Under the pieces are notes generated by a model. That model did not search any database, had not been told where the DNA came from, and saw nothing but the letters and a program-made list of their open reading frames with translations. Positions 20,001 through 30,345 of a stretch of 64,000 nucleotides of DNA are shown here, in pieces. The position numbers and the translations under genes are program-made. The DNA comes from Micractinium sp. NFX-FRZ (lineage: Eukaryota; Chlorophyta; Trebouxiophyceae; Chlorellales; Chlorellaceae), in contig JAPTJF010000137.1 of the NCBI GenBank assembly GCA_029339195.1, positions 1 through 64,000 on the forward strand. The letters are read 5' to 3'. How positions within the stretch are numbered: the stretch's first letter is position 1; the number at the start of each line of letters is the position of its first letter.

Positions 20001-23000
20001 GGTGGAGGAGGGGGCGAGGGGCTGGGCGGGGGCGGGGGCGAGGGAGATGGAGGGGGTGGGGGAGGGGATGGAGACGGGGGGGGAGGAGAGGGGCTGGGTG
20101 GGGGTGGGGGCCGAGGTGGGGTGGGAGGTGCCGGTGGAGATGGCGGCGGGGGCGGCCGTGGTGGGCGAGGCGACGGAGGGTCAGGCTGGGGCGATGGCGG
20201 CGGGCGGGGACTGTGGGAGGAGGGGTGCAAGCGCAGGGAGCCAGGGTCAGGAGCGAACTCAGAGCGCCGATCCGTGGTAGGGGCTGGTACGTGACTTGCC
20301 GCGACATCAAGGCTGGGCTTTCATCCCATGCAGCTTAAACGACAGGCATGGCAAGCACCCGGGCTGCAGCCACTCACGCCTGACTTGCGCGGGGCGGAGA
20401 AGGTGAAGGAGGGGCCGGAGGTGTGGGGCTGGGGGGCGGAGGGGAGGGGCTGGGTGGCCGTGGGGGCGGGGGAGGGCTGCAGCCAGAGAGCATGACTCAT
20501 GTCAAGCAGCGCACTGCGGTAGGCTATTGCAGGTGCCCCAATCAGGGCGGGCACGCAGAGGGAGCATGGGAAAGAAGCAAAGGCAGAGGAAGCATGGGGA
20601 AGCCAGGGAGCAAAAGCTGCTCCTACCTGGGGGGTGTAGGGCTGTTGACAGCAGCGGCCAGTGACTTGAGCGTGACAGCAGCACCAGCCGGGTTGCCAGC
20701 AGTGCCAAACACCTCCATTGTATACCCATCAGTGCCGGAAGGCACCCAGAAGCCAGCCCCAGGCAGGGTGAAGGTGTAGGTGCCTGTGATGCCTGCAGGA
20801 ATGCTGCCAACGGGCACTGGCACGTCCACCTGCGCCCCTGACGGGCTGGTGAACCGGATGGTGAAGGGCAGGCCAGCGTCGGCATTAATGCGCAATATTG
20901 CGCAGGCTCAAGGTGACGGAGCGGATGACAATGTTGCCAGTGGCGGGGCTGAGGGACAGCATGCCTGGCAGGCCCGAGGAGGAGCACACGTTGGAGAAGC
21001 CGAGCTGCACGCCGGCGGCGGTGGAGGTTGGGGTGTAGGAGCAGCCGGCGGCATCGGAGGCGGGAGTATCCAGGGCCAGGCCAACACGGCTGTTGGCGTT
21101 GCATAGAGATGTGCCTGCGGTGAAGGCGTCGCTGGTGTAGGGCACGGAGGCAAAGTCCCAGATGCAGCGGTTCTCGCTGCGGTACGGGGAGAGGGGAAGC
21201 GGGGTGCCAGGGGGCAGGTGAGGTGGGCTGGCAGTGGTGGGTGGGGGTTAGGGCATTCAGTGGTAGCCCAAGGATCGGGGCACTCATCGGTTGCTGCCAG
21301 CGTCATCAGAGCTCAGGCTTTCCTCATAAGCTTGCGGAACTGCCAGCCCGGCACCAGCGCTGTTTACGGCCGCAAACGGCTTGCCATCCAGCGAGTTCGG
21401 GGCATAAGCTAGTGTTGTGACTCTGGCTGCCAGTTGAGCAAAGCTGATAGCGTGGCGCAACTCACCCAATCGGGGGCGGGGGAGGCGTGGGCGAGGGGGG
21501 CGGTGGCGCGGGAGGCGACGGCTTCGGTGGTGGAGGGCTGGGGAGTGGAGGAGGTGGGGGCGGGGGAGAGGGAGACGGGGACGGAGGAGGAGGGGATGGC
21601 TTGGGGGGCGGGGGAGACGGAGGAGGGCTGCAGCATGGCGGAGGGGTGGGAGGAGCGGGTGGAAGGAGCGGGTGGGCACACAGACATCAGCAAGTGACGG
21701 CGCACTGGGTTTTTAGGTTCTGGCAGCCTTCGGTGCTCTGGTCCTTCAAGGCAAGCGTTCAGATGCCTCTGCACAATGTACCAGCAGACCGCAGCAGAGC
21801 TGCTGGGATGGGGTTTGCAGCCAGGCAGCCTGATGGCAAGCTACTCAGTTCTTGTGCAGTCCAGGGCCCTGTACAGGCAGCTCAGTGCACACAAAAGCAG
21901 CGCCTTGCCCTCACCTGGGGGGCGATGGGGCGTTGACATCAGCGGCGAGTGATCTCAGCGTGACGGCAGCATCAGCCGGGTTGCCAGCAGTGCCAAACAC
22001 CTCCATTGTATACCCATCAGTGCCGGAAGGCACCCAGAAGCCAGCCCCAGGCAGGGTGAAGGTGTAGGTGCCTGTGATGCCTGCAGGAATGCTGCCAACG
22101 GGCACTGGCACGTCCACCTGCGCCCCTGATGGGCTGGTGAACCGGATGGTGAAGGGCAGCCCAGCGTCGGCGTTGCGCAGGCTCAGGGTGACGGAGCGGA
22201 TGACAATGTTGCCAGTGGCGGGGCTGAGGGACAGCATGCCTGGCAGGCCCGAGGAGGAGCACACGTTGGAGAAGCCGAGCTGCACGCCGGCGGCGGTGGA
22301 GGTTGGGGTGTAGGTGCAACCGGCGGCATCAGAGCCAGGAGTATCCAAGGCCAGGCCAACACGGCTGTTGGCGTTGCATAGAGATGTGCCTGCGGTGAAG
22401 GCGTCGCTGGTGTAGGGCACGGAGGCAAAGTCCCAGATGCAGCGGTTCTCTCTGCGGGGAGGAGCATGTGGGCACAAAGGGCAGGCAATTCAGGCAGTGC
22501 GGGGCTATCAGGAGTTGGGTGAGAGCACAGGCCTTGCAATCGCTGCTCTCTCGTGCAGGGGCCATGCCCCCCGCTGGTGTATCGCCAGCCCCACTTGGCA
22601 GCAGTGGCCGCCACGGCAGTGCTCAGTGCGGGAGCGCTGGCTTGGCAGCTGCGGCTGGCCGGCATCAGCCCTGGTGTGCTCACCCCACTGGGGGCGGTGG
22701 CGGGGGAGGAGACGGTGGGGGCGGGGATGGCCTGGGCGGGGACGGAGGCGATGGGCTGGGCGGAGGGGGTGGAGTGGGTGGCGAAGGGCTTGGGGGAGGG
22801 TAGGGAGACGGCGGCGGCGGGCGCGGGCTGGGAGGAGGGCGCGGACTGCGGCAGGGCAGGAGGCAGGGGCCGCGGGGTTGGGGGCCGGGGTGAGTCAGGG
22901 GGGAAGGTGCTGGCCTTCCTGCGTGGGGTTTGTGGCCACTGGCCATCTGGCAGATGGGGTGGTGGTGGTGCGTGACCCCAGAGGCGGCCCCCTCCTGGCA

Positions 23001-23259
23001 GCTGCCCAGGTGTGCAAATGAACAGGCTGCCCCAAGGATGATGCCGCCGGCGGGCTTGACAGGCACACTGTCCACAGCAGTCCGAAAGAAGGGTTGTGAG
23101 GTTCGAGGGCTGCCGGCAGCCGTAAGCTAACCTGGGGGGCGGTGGGGGCGGAGGCGACCTTGGTGGGGGCGGGGGCGGCGAGGGCGCTGGGGGCGGGGGG
23201 CGCGGCGAGGGCGGGGGCGGGCTGGGCGCCGGCGATGGCGGTGGGCGTGGGGGGAATGG
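17092..23259 (-). CDS. Modular Pro-rich secreted-type protein with two tandem modules and PPC-like C-terminus (5' end not found)
   Basis: Seventeen minus-strand exons were traced. They comprise Pro-rich linkers (23132-23259, 22684-22845, 21466-21627, 20378-20476, 19863-20210) and modules B (21915-22451) and A (20627-21176). Then come 19530-19611, 19233-19353, 19052-19059, 18776-18786, 18418-18540, 18011-18029, 17723-17773, 17573-17604, 17373-17383 and 17092-17171. Linkers are SPPPP-type, as in pherophorin or hydroxyproline-rich wall proteins. Modules A and B (about 179 residues, starting ENRCIWDFASVPYT) are almost identical beta-type domains of no family I recognise. The C-terminus resembles a pre-peptidase C-terminal (PPC) beta sandwich: TWRATGTGRIRATSC, GDPVIAMFSS, AGMDDFYCNC, VEVVAGTYYWFIVG and LQLRVEW. 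Module A carries a 13-base frameshifting insertion, so this allele may be truncated. No signal peptide exon was identified. Exon 19233-19353 is the least certain. The likely site is the cell surface or wall. Confidence 0.72.
19863..20210 (-). repeat. Pro-rich linker exon with SPPPP repeats
   Basis: The exon encodes about 115 residues of near-continuous (S)P(n) repeats such as PSPSPPPPPSPSPPPP, read in one frame of a purine-biased plus strand. It is the longest of five such linkers and joins module A to the PPC-like end. Confidence 0.9.
20627..21176 (-). pseudogene. Module A exon, broken by a 13-bp palindromic insertion
   Basis: Aligned by eye with module B (537 bases), this exon is 550 bases long. 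The extra 13 bases sit near 20888-20902, create the perfect palindrome GCGCAATATTGCGC and bring TAA into frame just after LSLRN. The exon otherwise stays almost identical to module B, with intact splice sites, so the break looks recent or is a sequencing or assembly error. Confidence 0.7.
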
Positions 23260-25544
23260 CTGGAGGGAGGCGAAGGTGAGGGGTGGGGATTGGGGGCAGG
23301 ATGCGGTGAGGAGGTGTCGCAGAGTGATTGCGTAAATCAAGGTGCAAGCCCCTGCCTTTTCTTGTTTTGCTTTGGAAGCCCCCCAAGGCAAGTGGAAGCA
23401 AGGGGGCTGGGAGGGTGGCCAGCAGCCAACTTGAAGCGGGGTGCTGCCCAGCCAGAACATGACGCTGCAGGCCAGTTTGCATCCCCTCGGATTGACCCAT
23501 ATCATCAACCCCTTTCCTTACTGCGCACCGGTTTGGGACGGGTCTGCAGGAGCCCACGGCGGTGGCCACTGCTGGTGTGCCTGCAGCGCTCAGATGGGGA
23601 CGGGGGATGCCATGGCACCCGGTTCTTCCTGAGGCCTGCAGGCCTGACGTGGTACACATCAGCCCCTGAAATGCCGTGTGGCTGTCCTTTGGTGGGGGTG
23701 CGAAGCCGTGTAAGAGCGAGCAAACGTGCACTATGGCTGCCCCGGGCCTGGCTAGCAGCGCAGTGCGGCCGGCGGGATGTGCTGGCAGGCGGAGCCCGCC
23801 GCTCACCCCACCCATGGGGTGGCCACCCACCACCACCACTTGATTCTGGCAGAGGTGTAGCTCCATCTCACCTGTCATCTGCGTGCACCCCCACCCCTAG
23901 GGCGCATACGACTGCAGTTAAAGGAAGGTGGGGCACGTTCGAGGAGATTGTCAGTGGAAAGAGCCCAGGAAGGGGCACCCTTGATCAGCCGCTGCCGGTA
24001 CAGCGACACCGCCCGCTGGTGGCAGCGGGCACCAGTGCCGATCGCGAGCCTGGCCCTGCAACCCTGCCAGCCGACTCCTGCCCAGCGGTCGTTCATTAGG
24101 CCCAGCAGGTAAGCCCTGGGAGAGGCCTCCGAACACTGTTGGCACCAAACAGGGGGCGCTCAGGACTGCCTGGCCGGTAAGTGCCCGCAGCCCTGGACGC
24201 TGCGAACGTTACCGCAGTTGTACTCTCTGCATGGTGCATGCCCTCGCCAACATCTCACCTGCAATGAAACAGGCTGCAGCGAGTGCAGCGCGCCGCCCGG
24301 GGGGGCAGGCTGCACCCACTCTCGGGCGCAACGGCCCTCGATGAGACCGATGCGTTGCCATCCGGGCAGAAGTCGAAATATAATACGAAGTGGTGGGTAG
24401 CGAGTTGCACAGAGCACAGTGGGCAAAGGATCCATCGTCCGACGTGGCGCTACGTACGATCGGCCCGGGCCCGCGGCCGCGGCGAAGAAGCTAACTGAAC
24501 ACTCTGCGGCTGAATGAATCTGGGCTGGCATTGGGCCGTAGGGGGGGGTGCTGCATTACCTGGGGGTGCACCAGGGGGGGGGGGGGTGCACCAGGTAATG
24601 AGGCGAGCGATCACCCCCAGGTAATGCGGCGCATGGCTGGACCTCCAGTTCATACACAGCTGGTCCAAGCCATGCCGGGCCTGTACACACCTTGCGGGCC
24701 AGGAACCACCAATTGGCCACTCTGGCCCTGCATGCCTGGGGCTGCAGCCAGATGGTTGTACCGTGAGCACGTCACTGCTGTTCTCTCAAGTAGCGCCAGG
24801 CCCAGCAGCCACATGCATGCTGCTGCTGCCTGGCAGGCCCTGCCAGGCTTCCAGGCAGGCCCTACCAAGCTTGCATGGTTGTATACACATACTTGTCAGC
24901 CTCTGCGCAGAGGCTGCGTGCTTGCAAGGCTCAACAGGGTGCTGCTGCATACTATAACTACTAGTATCTAGTAGAGCAGGGCGCGAACTGCGACTGATTG
25001 AGCGACTCTCACGCACCCACAGATGCTGTGCAATTGAGAACACAGCGCTGGGCTGGGTGGTTCAGCTTGCAGGCGCGCCCCTTGACGCCCCAGTTGGTCT
25101 CTAAGAGCAGGTAGGCGGCTGGCGCTCACACCATACACATGCATATACGAAGCCAATAAACGGCCCAGGTGCTCGGGCGGGGGACAGGTATTCAACACCC
25201 GTGGGCGCACCTCTGATGCAAACGGTGAATTCAGGTTGGGTGGGGTGCGGGAAAATCTACGGATGGAAGATGGAAGGGCTGGCACTGATGTAGCGTCAGG
25301 CGCTGCCAGCAAACGAAACCCATACATACTTGTTCACACACACACACAAACATGTACACGGGTCGTGTCTGCATGCCAGCAGCCAGCCAGGCGCCAGCAT
25401 GGGCCAGGTGGCAGCCCCGAGACGCACCGTGCTGCCTGCACCGCCGCTCGTCCACGGCCGCGCTTCCAGGTCCCGAAGGCCCGCGGCTGGCTGGCTGGCT
25501 GGCCTGGCTGGCTGACAGCAGGGGGCCAGCGGCTGGCAGGCGGC
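23260..25544. other. No gene model; 5' region of Pro-rich gene and 3' region of VIT gene
   Basis: The missing first exon(s) of the Pro-rich protein, with a signal peptide, should lie here on the minus strand. No exon with a clear hydrophobic leader could be chosen. Apart from the inverted repeat at 24553-24627, no family or RNA was recognised. Confidence 0.45.
24553..24627. repeat. 16-bp perfect inverted repeat around a poly-G run
   Basis: The left arm GCATTACCTGGGGGTG (24553-24568) and right arm CACCCCCAGGTAATGC (24612-24627) are exact reverse complements. The loop holds a run of about 13 G and a partial extra arm (TGCACCAGGTAATG). It could form a hairpin or be the remnant of a small palindromic element. 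Confidence 0.8.
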
Positions 25545-28500
25545 CTAGGCTGCAGTGTCCACGTTGAGAGCCCGACCGATGCCATACACAATGCCCAGCG
25601 CGAGCCAGCCGCCCAGCACGACGCGCATGCCGCCGCGCGCCACGTTGGCGCCGCCCAGCCAGGCGCCCAGGAAGCCGAAGAGGCACAGGCCGACTGCGCG
25701 ACAGACGGGACGGGGGGCACGGGCCGTGCAGAGGTGTCTGGTGCTGGGGAGGCATGCAGAGGGGGCAGTGCAGTGCAATCCCAGTGCCCCCACCCCCTGT
25801 CCGCCCGCCCCCCAACCGGCGCTCACCCAACGCCGCCGCCCTGCCACCCTGCCACCTGTCTGCCCGGCCACCTGCCCTCCCGGGCCTCTGCCCACCTGTG
25901 GTCGCCCCCGCCAGGATCCCCAGCCGCACGTTTGCGTCCGGCACAAAGGCGGCCGACAGCAGCGGGATGGCAGCTCCCACAGTGAAGCAGATGGCGGAGA
26001 CCACTGCAGCCTGCAGCGGGTTGGCCAGCTCATCGATGTCTGCATGAAGGGGCAGAGGGAGGGGAGGGGGGGAGAGAAGGGAAAGTGGGGAAGGCAGGTA
26101 AGCAGGGAAAGTGGTACTGAGAGTGGTAATAAGGGTGGTGATACGGGTAGTCATAGCAGTGGGGGGACAGAGGCAAAGTCGCACCACCACCAGCCTGCAG
26201 CCCAGCAATGGTTAGCCTGCTCATCCAAGTCGACATGAAGGGGGCGAGCGGGCGGAAGCGCCAGGAGGGGCAGGCGGCAGCAGCGATGCAACGGGCAGGC
26301 GAGCAGCAGTGCCTTACAGCGGGCAGGTGGGCAGCAGTGCCATTACCGGCAGGCAGGCGTGACTCTCCCCCCCAGCCCAGCCCGGCCCAGCAATCCCCCT
26401 GCCTAAGCGCTCACCGATGCCCAGCTCGTCACGGGCATGCGCTCGAATCACGTCCTTCTCTGTGAGGACCTCCGCCACCTGCACAGCAGGCACAGCAGGC
26501 TAAGACGTGCTGAGCACAGCGGGCACAGCAGGCTAAAGTGGGCTGAGCACAGCAGGCACAGCAGGCTAAAGTGGGCCGAACACAGCAGGCACAGCAGGCT
26601 CAGGTGAGCCGAGCACAGCAGGCAAAGCAGGTTCAGATGAGTGTAGCTGTGGCTGGAGCAGAAGCCCACCGCTGGCCTACTGCTGTGCATGCCCCTGACA
26701 GCACAGCAAGAACACAGCGCGGCGCAGGGCGGGGCAGCGCTGCTGGCAGCTGCAGCGGTAGGCAACGGCGGCGGCAGGCAACGGCAGCACTGGCAGCGGC
26801 AGCACCAGCGCTTGCGCTGGCAGCTGCAGCCGGCCGCCGGTTGCTACTGGCGCGGCGCTAGGCCACATCTAAGGTATTGATGCCTGCCTCCGGCTGCTGG
26901 TGGAGGGGCGCTGGGCCACATCTAAGATGGTGCTGCCTGCCCCCCGTGGCCGCACCTGGCGTGCCAGGTCATACGGCAGGCCGCGCGCCACGTAGATCTG
27001 AGCCAGCTCCTCCAGCTCACGCGCCTGCACAGCACAGCGTGGCACGGCACAGCGCAACTTGGTGTCGCAGCAGGGGCGCAGCTGTGGTGAAGGCACGCAG
27101 CACAGCCAAGCCTGCCTGCCTGTGCACTGACAGCCGCCTGCGCACTAACACCGGCTTGCCCAGCCCCTGGAGCTGCTCCCCAACCACCGCCCTGTCTCCC
27201 CACTGCAGCGCAGGCATGCCCTGCCTGACGCCTCCCCACGTGCACGGCTGGCCTCTGCCTCCACTCGTGTTACCTCGCGCCAAGGAGCGAGGGGCAATCC
27301 TGCACTCCCAACTTCCCACTTGCCCCGCCCGCCCTGCCCTCCTAAGCTCCCCATTGCATTCTCACCTGCGCCACCGGCCCCTTGAGCTGCTCCTGCCTCT
27401 CCTGCTCAATGTCTGCCTTCTCAGCATCCCGCTGGCTGCTCACAGAAATGTACTCGCCCACCTGCAGGGTTGCAGGCGTGTGGCGCTAGTTACAAAGTGT
27501 GCAGAGTGTGCAGAGTGTGCCCTGGCTGTGGGGAGTGGGGGGTGGGGTGCCCAGGCTGTGAGGAGCGGGGGATCGGCGGGTGGGGGGTGGGGGCACCGCA
27601 CCGGTGAGCGGGTGTGTGCAGTGGTCGAGAGCACAGACCAGGTGTGCGCATCAGCAACATCTGCACCAATACGCACAGCCAGCCAGGCAGGCAGGCAGCC
27701 AGCAGGTGACAGCGGCACTTGGCCCAGCCTGCCTGGCCAGCTGAGTGAGCGCCCCAACCTTGCAGCCCGATATTAAATGCAAGCCCCAACACCACACCAC
27801 ACCACACCACACCTTGCCTCGCCTCACCACACAACCCACAGCACTATAGCACAGCACACCTCGCCACATCAAACAACAGGCCACCTCGCCAAACTGCACA
27901 ACCCCACGCGGCACCGCACGGCACCACACCACCGCTCACCGCCATGGACAGCGCCCCGCCCACCATGCCAGCCACCTGCAAAGAGCGGGACAGGTGGGAT
28001 GACGGAAGCAGGGGTGGGTATGGGGGGCAGACTGGGAGAGCATTCATTGTGTGCGGCAGGGCAGTGGGTGTGGCGGGGCGGAGACGGGGCAGGCAGATGG
28101 TAGGAAGCTGGCCTCGCCAGCAGCATTGCCGCCAGTGGGGGCGGCAGCCACGCGCCCAGCCGCCCTGCCGCCTAACCACTGCGGTGTGCTGCCAACGGGC
28201 GGGCAGCATGCATGCCATGTGGTGCGCACCCCTGCCAGCCGTAGCGTCGCCAGGCTAGCGGTGCCGCTGCCCACACCCATCATCAGCGCTGCTGTGCTGA
28301 CAAGCCCATCGCTGCACAGGGGGGCGACAGGCGGGGCGCGCAGAGGTGGGTGGGTGTGTGGATGGGGTGGGGGCTGCAGGGGCCGCTCTGCTGTGAGCGC
28401 CACAGGGCTGGATGTTGCAGAGGGCGACATGCAGGGCGCAGATGGATGTGGGCGGGTGGGAGGTGCCAGCGTGGAGGTGCCACTCTGACCTGCCTGCAAG

Positions 28501-28573
28501 CAGTCGCCTTCCGTATGCAACGCACATGCAAGTGAGCGGGACAGATGCAGTGCGGCAGCGTGCGCCACAGCAA

Positions 28574-28608
<35 letters not shown>

Positions 28609-29530
28609 CCCCTGCAGGCCTGCATGCAGCACGCACGCAAAGCGGCCAGGACAGTGGGCAATGTGCGTTCCAAGCCAGCAAATGGCAGGCAGGCAGGCGG
28701 GCGGGCAGTGGGAAATGTGTGTGGCATGGCCGCAGGCAGGCAGGCGGGCAGGCGGGCGGGCAGGCAACCCGGCTCACTTGGCTCCCAGCACGAGCGCACG
28801 CAGCCAGGGGGCGCGGTTGCTGTGGTGCCTGCACACATGCAAGCGGGAGCAAGCAAGTGAAATGCGCCATTCTAGTTGGCGAATAGACTGGTTGGGGGGT
28901 TCATCAATCATGAGGTTGGCGAAGGCCAGGCGGGGCGCTGCACACTGTTGTGCTGCTACCCTGACAGGACGCAGACACTGGTGGGGGAGCATCCTGCGCC
29001 CTCGGCCCGCGCCCACGGCAGCCGCAGCAGATTAGATGCATCTACCCCCCAAACTCAACAGCTGAAGCAAGACAGCCAATGCTGGGCATGTAGCGAAAGC
29101 ATTATGGCAAATTTTGGGCATGGCTAGGGCCTCACGTGTGGTCGCACAGCTCATCCTCCTCCTCCAGCACCTCTGCTGCGATACGCTGCGCGCTGCTGCT
29201 GTGGTTCCGCGTGCTGCCGGGCGGGGAGTGGCCCTGCCGAACCTGCGGGCAGAGGGTGGCGGCCGCGACTGTAGGTTGGAAGACACGTAGTGTGGGTGGC
29301 ACCGGCGGCACGGAGGCACACGGTCGCATGCACAAGCGGGCAGGCAGGGGGAGCGTCGGCACCACCGACGTCGGCGGCAAGCGGTGGTGGTGGCAGCGGG
29401 ACCAGCAGCTCACCGCGCCAGGCGCGTTGGACGGCAGCGCTTGGTATGCATCGGGGCCGCTGTCTGTTTGGCGGTGCGCGTGTGCGCCAGGCAGCGCGTT
29501 TTCGAGGTCTTGACGGTGCTCGGGCCCCAT
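25545..29530 (-). CDS. VIT/CCC1-family (nodulin-21-like) iron/manganese transporter
   Basis: Ten exons close in phase to 304 residues: 29414-29530, 29136-29242, 28778-28828, 28230-28311, 27940-27975, 27366-27461, 26956-27024, 26415-26478, 25896-26039 and 25545-25693. The N-terminal 75 residues are hydrophilic. The family core then reads APWLRALVLGANDGLVSTAA, LMMGVGSGTASLATLRLAG, VAGMVGGALSMAVGEYISV and SSQRDAEKADIEQERQE. The cytosolic Glu-rich metal-binding helices lead to HARDELGIDIDELANPLQA and three more membrane helices ending GIGRALNVDTAA. VIT/CCC1 proteins export Fe2+ or Mn2+ from the cytosol into vacuoles or related compartments, using proton exchange. The short linker and SSQRD motif fit the VIT/nodulin-21 group. 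Metal preference cannot be read from sequence. Confidence 0.9.
26479..26645. repeat. Minisatellite of about 30-bp units in VIT intron
   Basis: Units built on GCACAGCAGGCTAAAGTGGG, separated by CTGAGCACAGCAG, repeat about four to five times with decay inside the intron 26479-26955. Confidence 0.8.
28573..28770. repeat. (GGCA)n-rich simple repeats in VIT intron
   Basis: Runs of GGCAGGCAGGCA occur near 28577, 28685 and 28735 and interrupt the intron 28312-28777. The same GGCA motif ends the window at 63898-63978. Confidence 0.85.
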
Positions 29531-30345
29531 GACAAGCCGCACCAGAGTGGCCTCACTGTCTTTTCGAGGGGTGTTGGGACTGAATTCGAGGCAGCTGGGT
29601 CAAGAAACTGGCTGCCTCTGACGTCACAGGACTCGGCAGAAATGACGAGGCGCTGCTTGGGCTTTCAACCCACTCCGGAGGGGCGCTCAATCGCGCAGAA
29701 CAGGTGAATTACGTGCAATTTAGAGCGGTGGATGGTGCAAACAAGGCGGAGGGAGGAACCTGCCAGCGCCGCCCCAGCGCGCGCGCCGCGCAGTGTCGCA
29801 CATGGGCGGCACCCACTGCCAGTGCACGCACGGCGGTATGTGCAGCCAGGCAGGGTCTGAAACCAAAAGCCTGCGGTGCACTGTTGCCTCCGATGCTCAT
29901 AACTGCTGCTGCTGACTCAGCTGCTGCCTTCCTGCGCCGCAACAACTCCTCCTGAGACCATAGGACCCCACGCCCTGCCGCCTCAACTCCCGCTGCGCCA
30001 CCCTCTCTACCTGCGGCACCAACGTAGCTCTATCCCTCCACTCCGCCCCTTCCCCCTCAGCAAGGCTCTCTCCAACTTGCGTGCGAGCCTCTCTCCGAGG
30101 TGCGTTACACACGCTCGCGGGACCGGGGGTTGCGCGGGCCAGCCGGGCGGGGGGGAGGCCCTTGGCCGGCGGCTGCGGGCTGCGTGGTGCCGCCATGCCT
30201 GGCCGTCTTGTGCGGGGGGGCGGGGCACTCCCCAGGAGGACGTGCCCGTCCCCAGGGAACGGCGGCGGGGCTGTTGCTGCGGGGGCTGCTGCTGCTGCTG
30301 CTACTGCTGCGGGGCTGCGGGCTGCGGGCCGGGGTGCGGCTGAGC
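29531..30345. other. Intergenic
   Basis: This lies upstream of the VIT gene and downstream of uL15, both on the minus strand. A CTG-rich run lies near 30287-30315. No gene was recognised. Confidence 0.5.

Noticed and set aside
19812..20294. Gly-rich plus-strand frame
   Set aside because: It is the antisense of the SPPPP linker exon (CCN read backwards gives GGN) and has no independent support.
28573..28770. GGCAGGCA runs as a possible telomere or array
   Set aside because: It is an imperfect tetranucleotide simple repeat within an intron.
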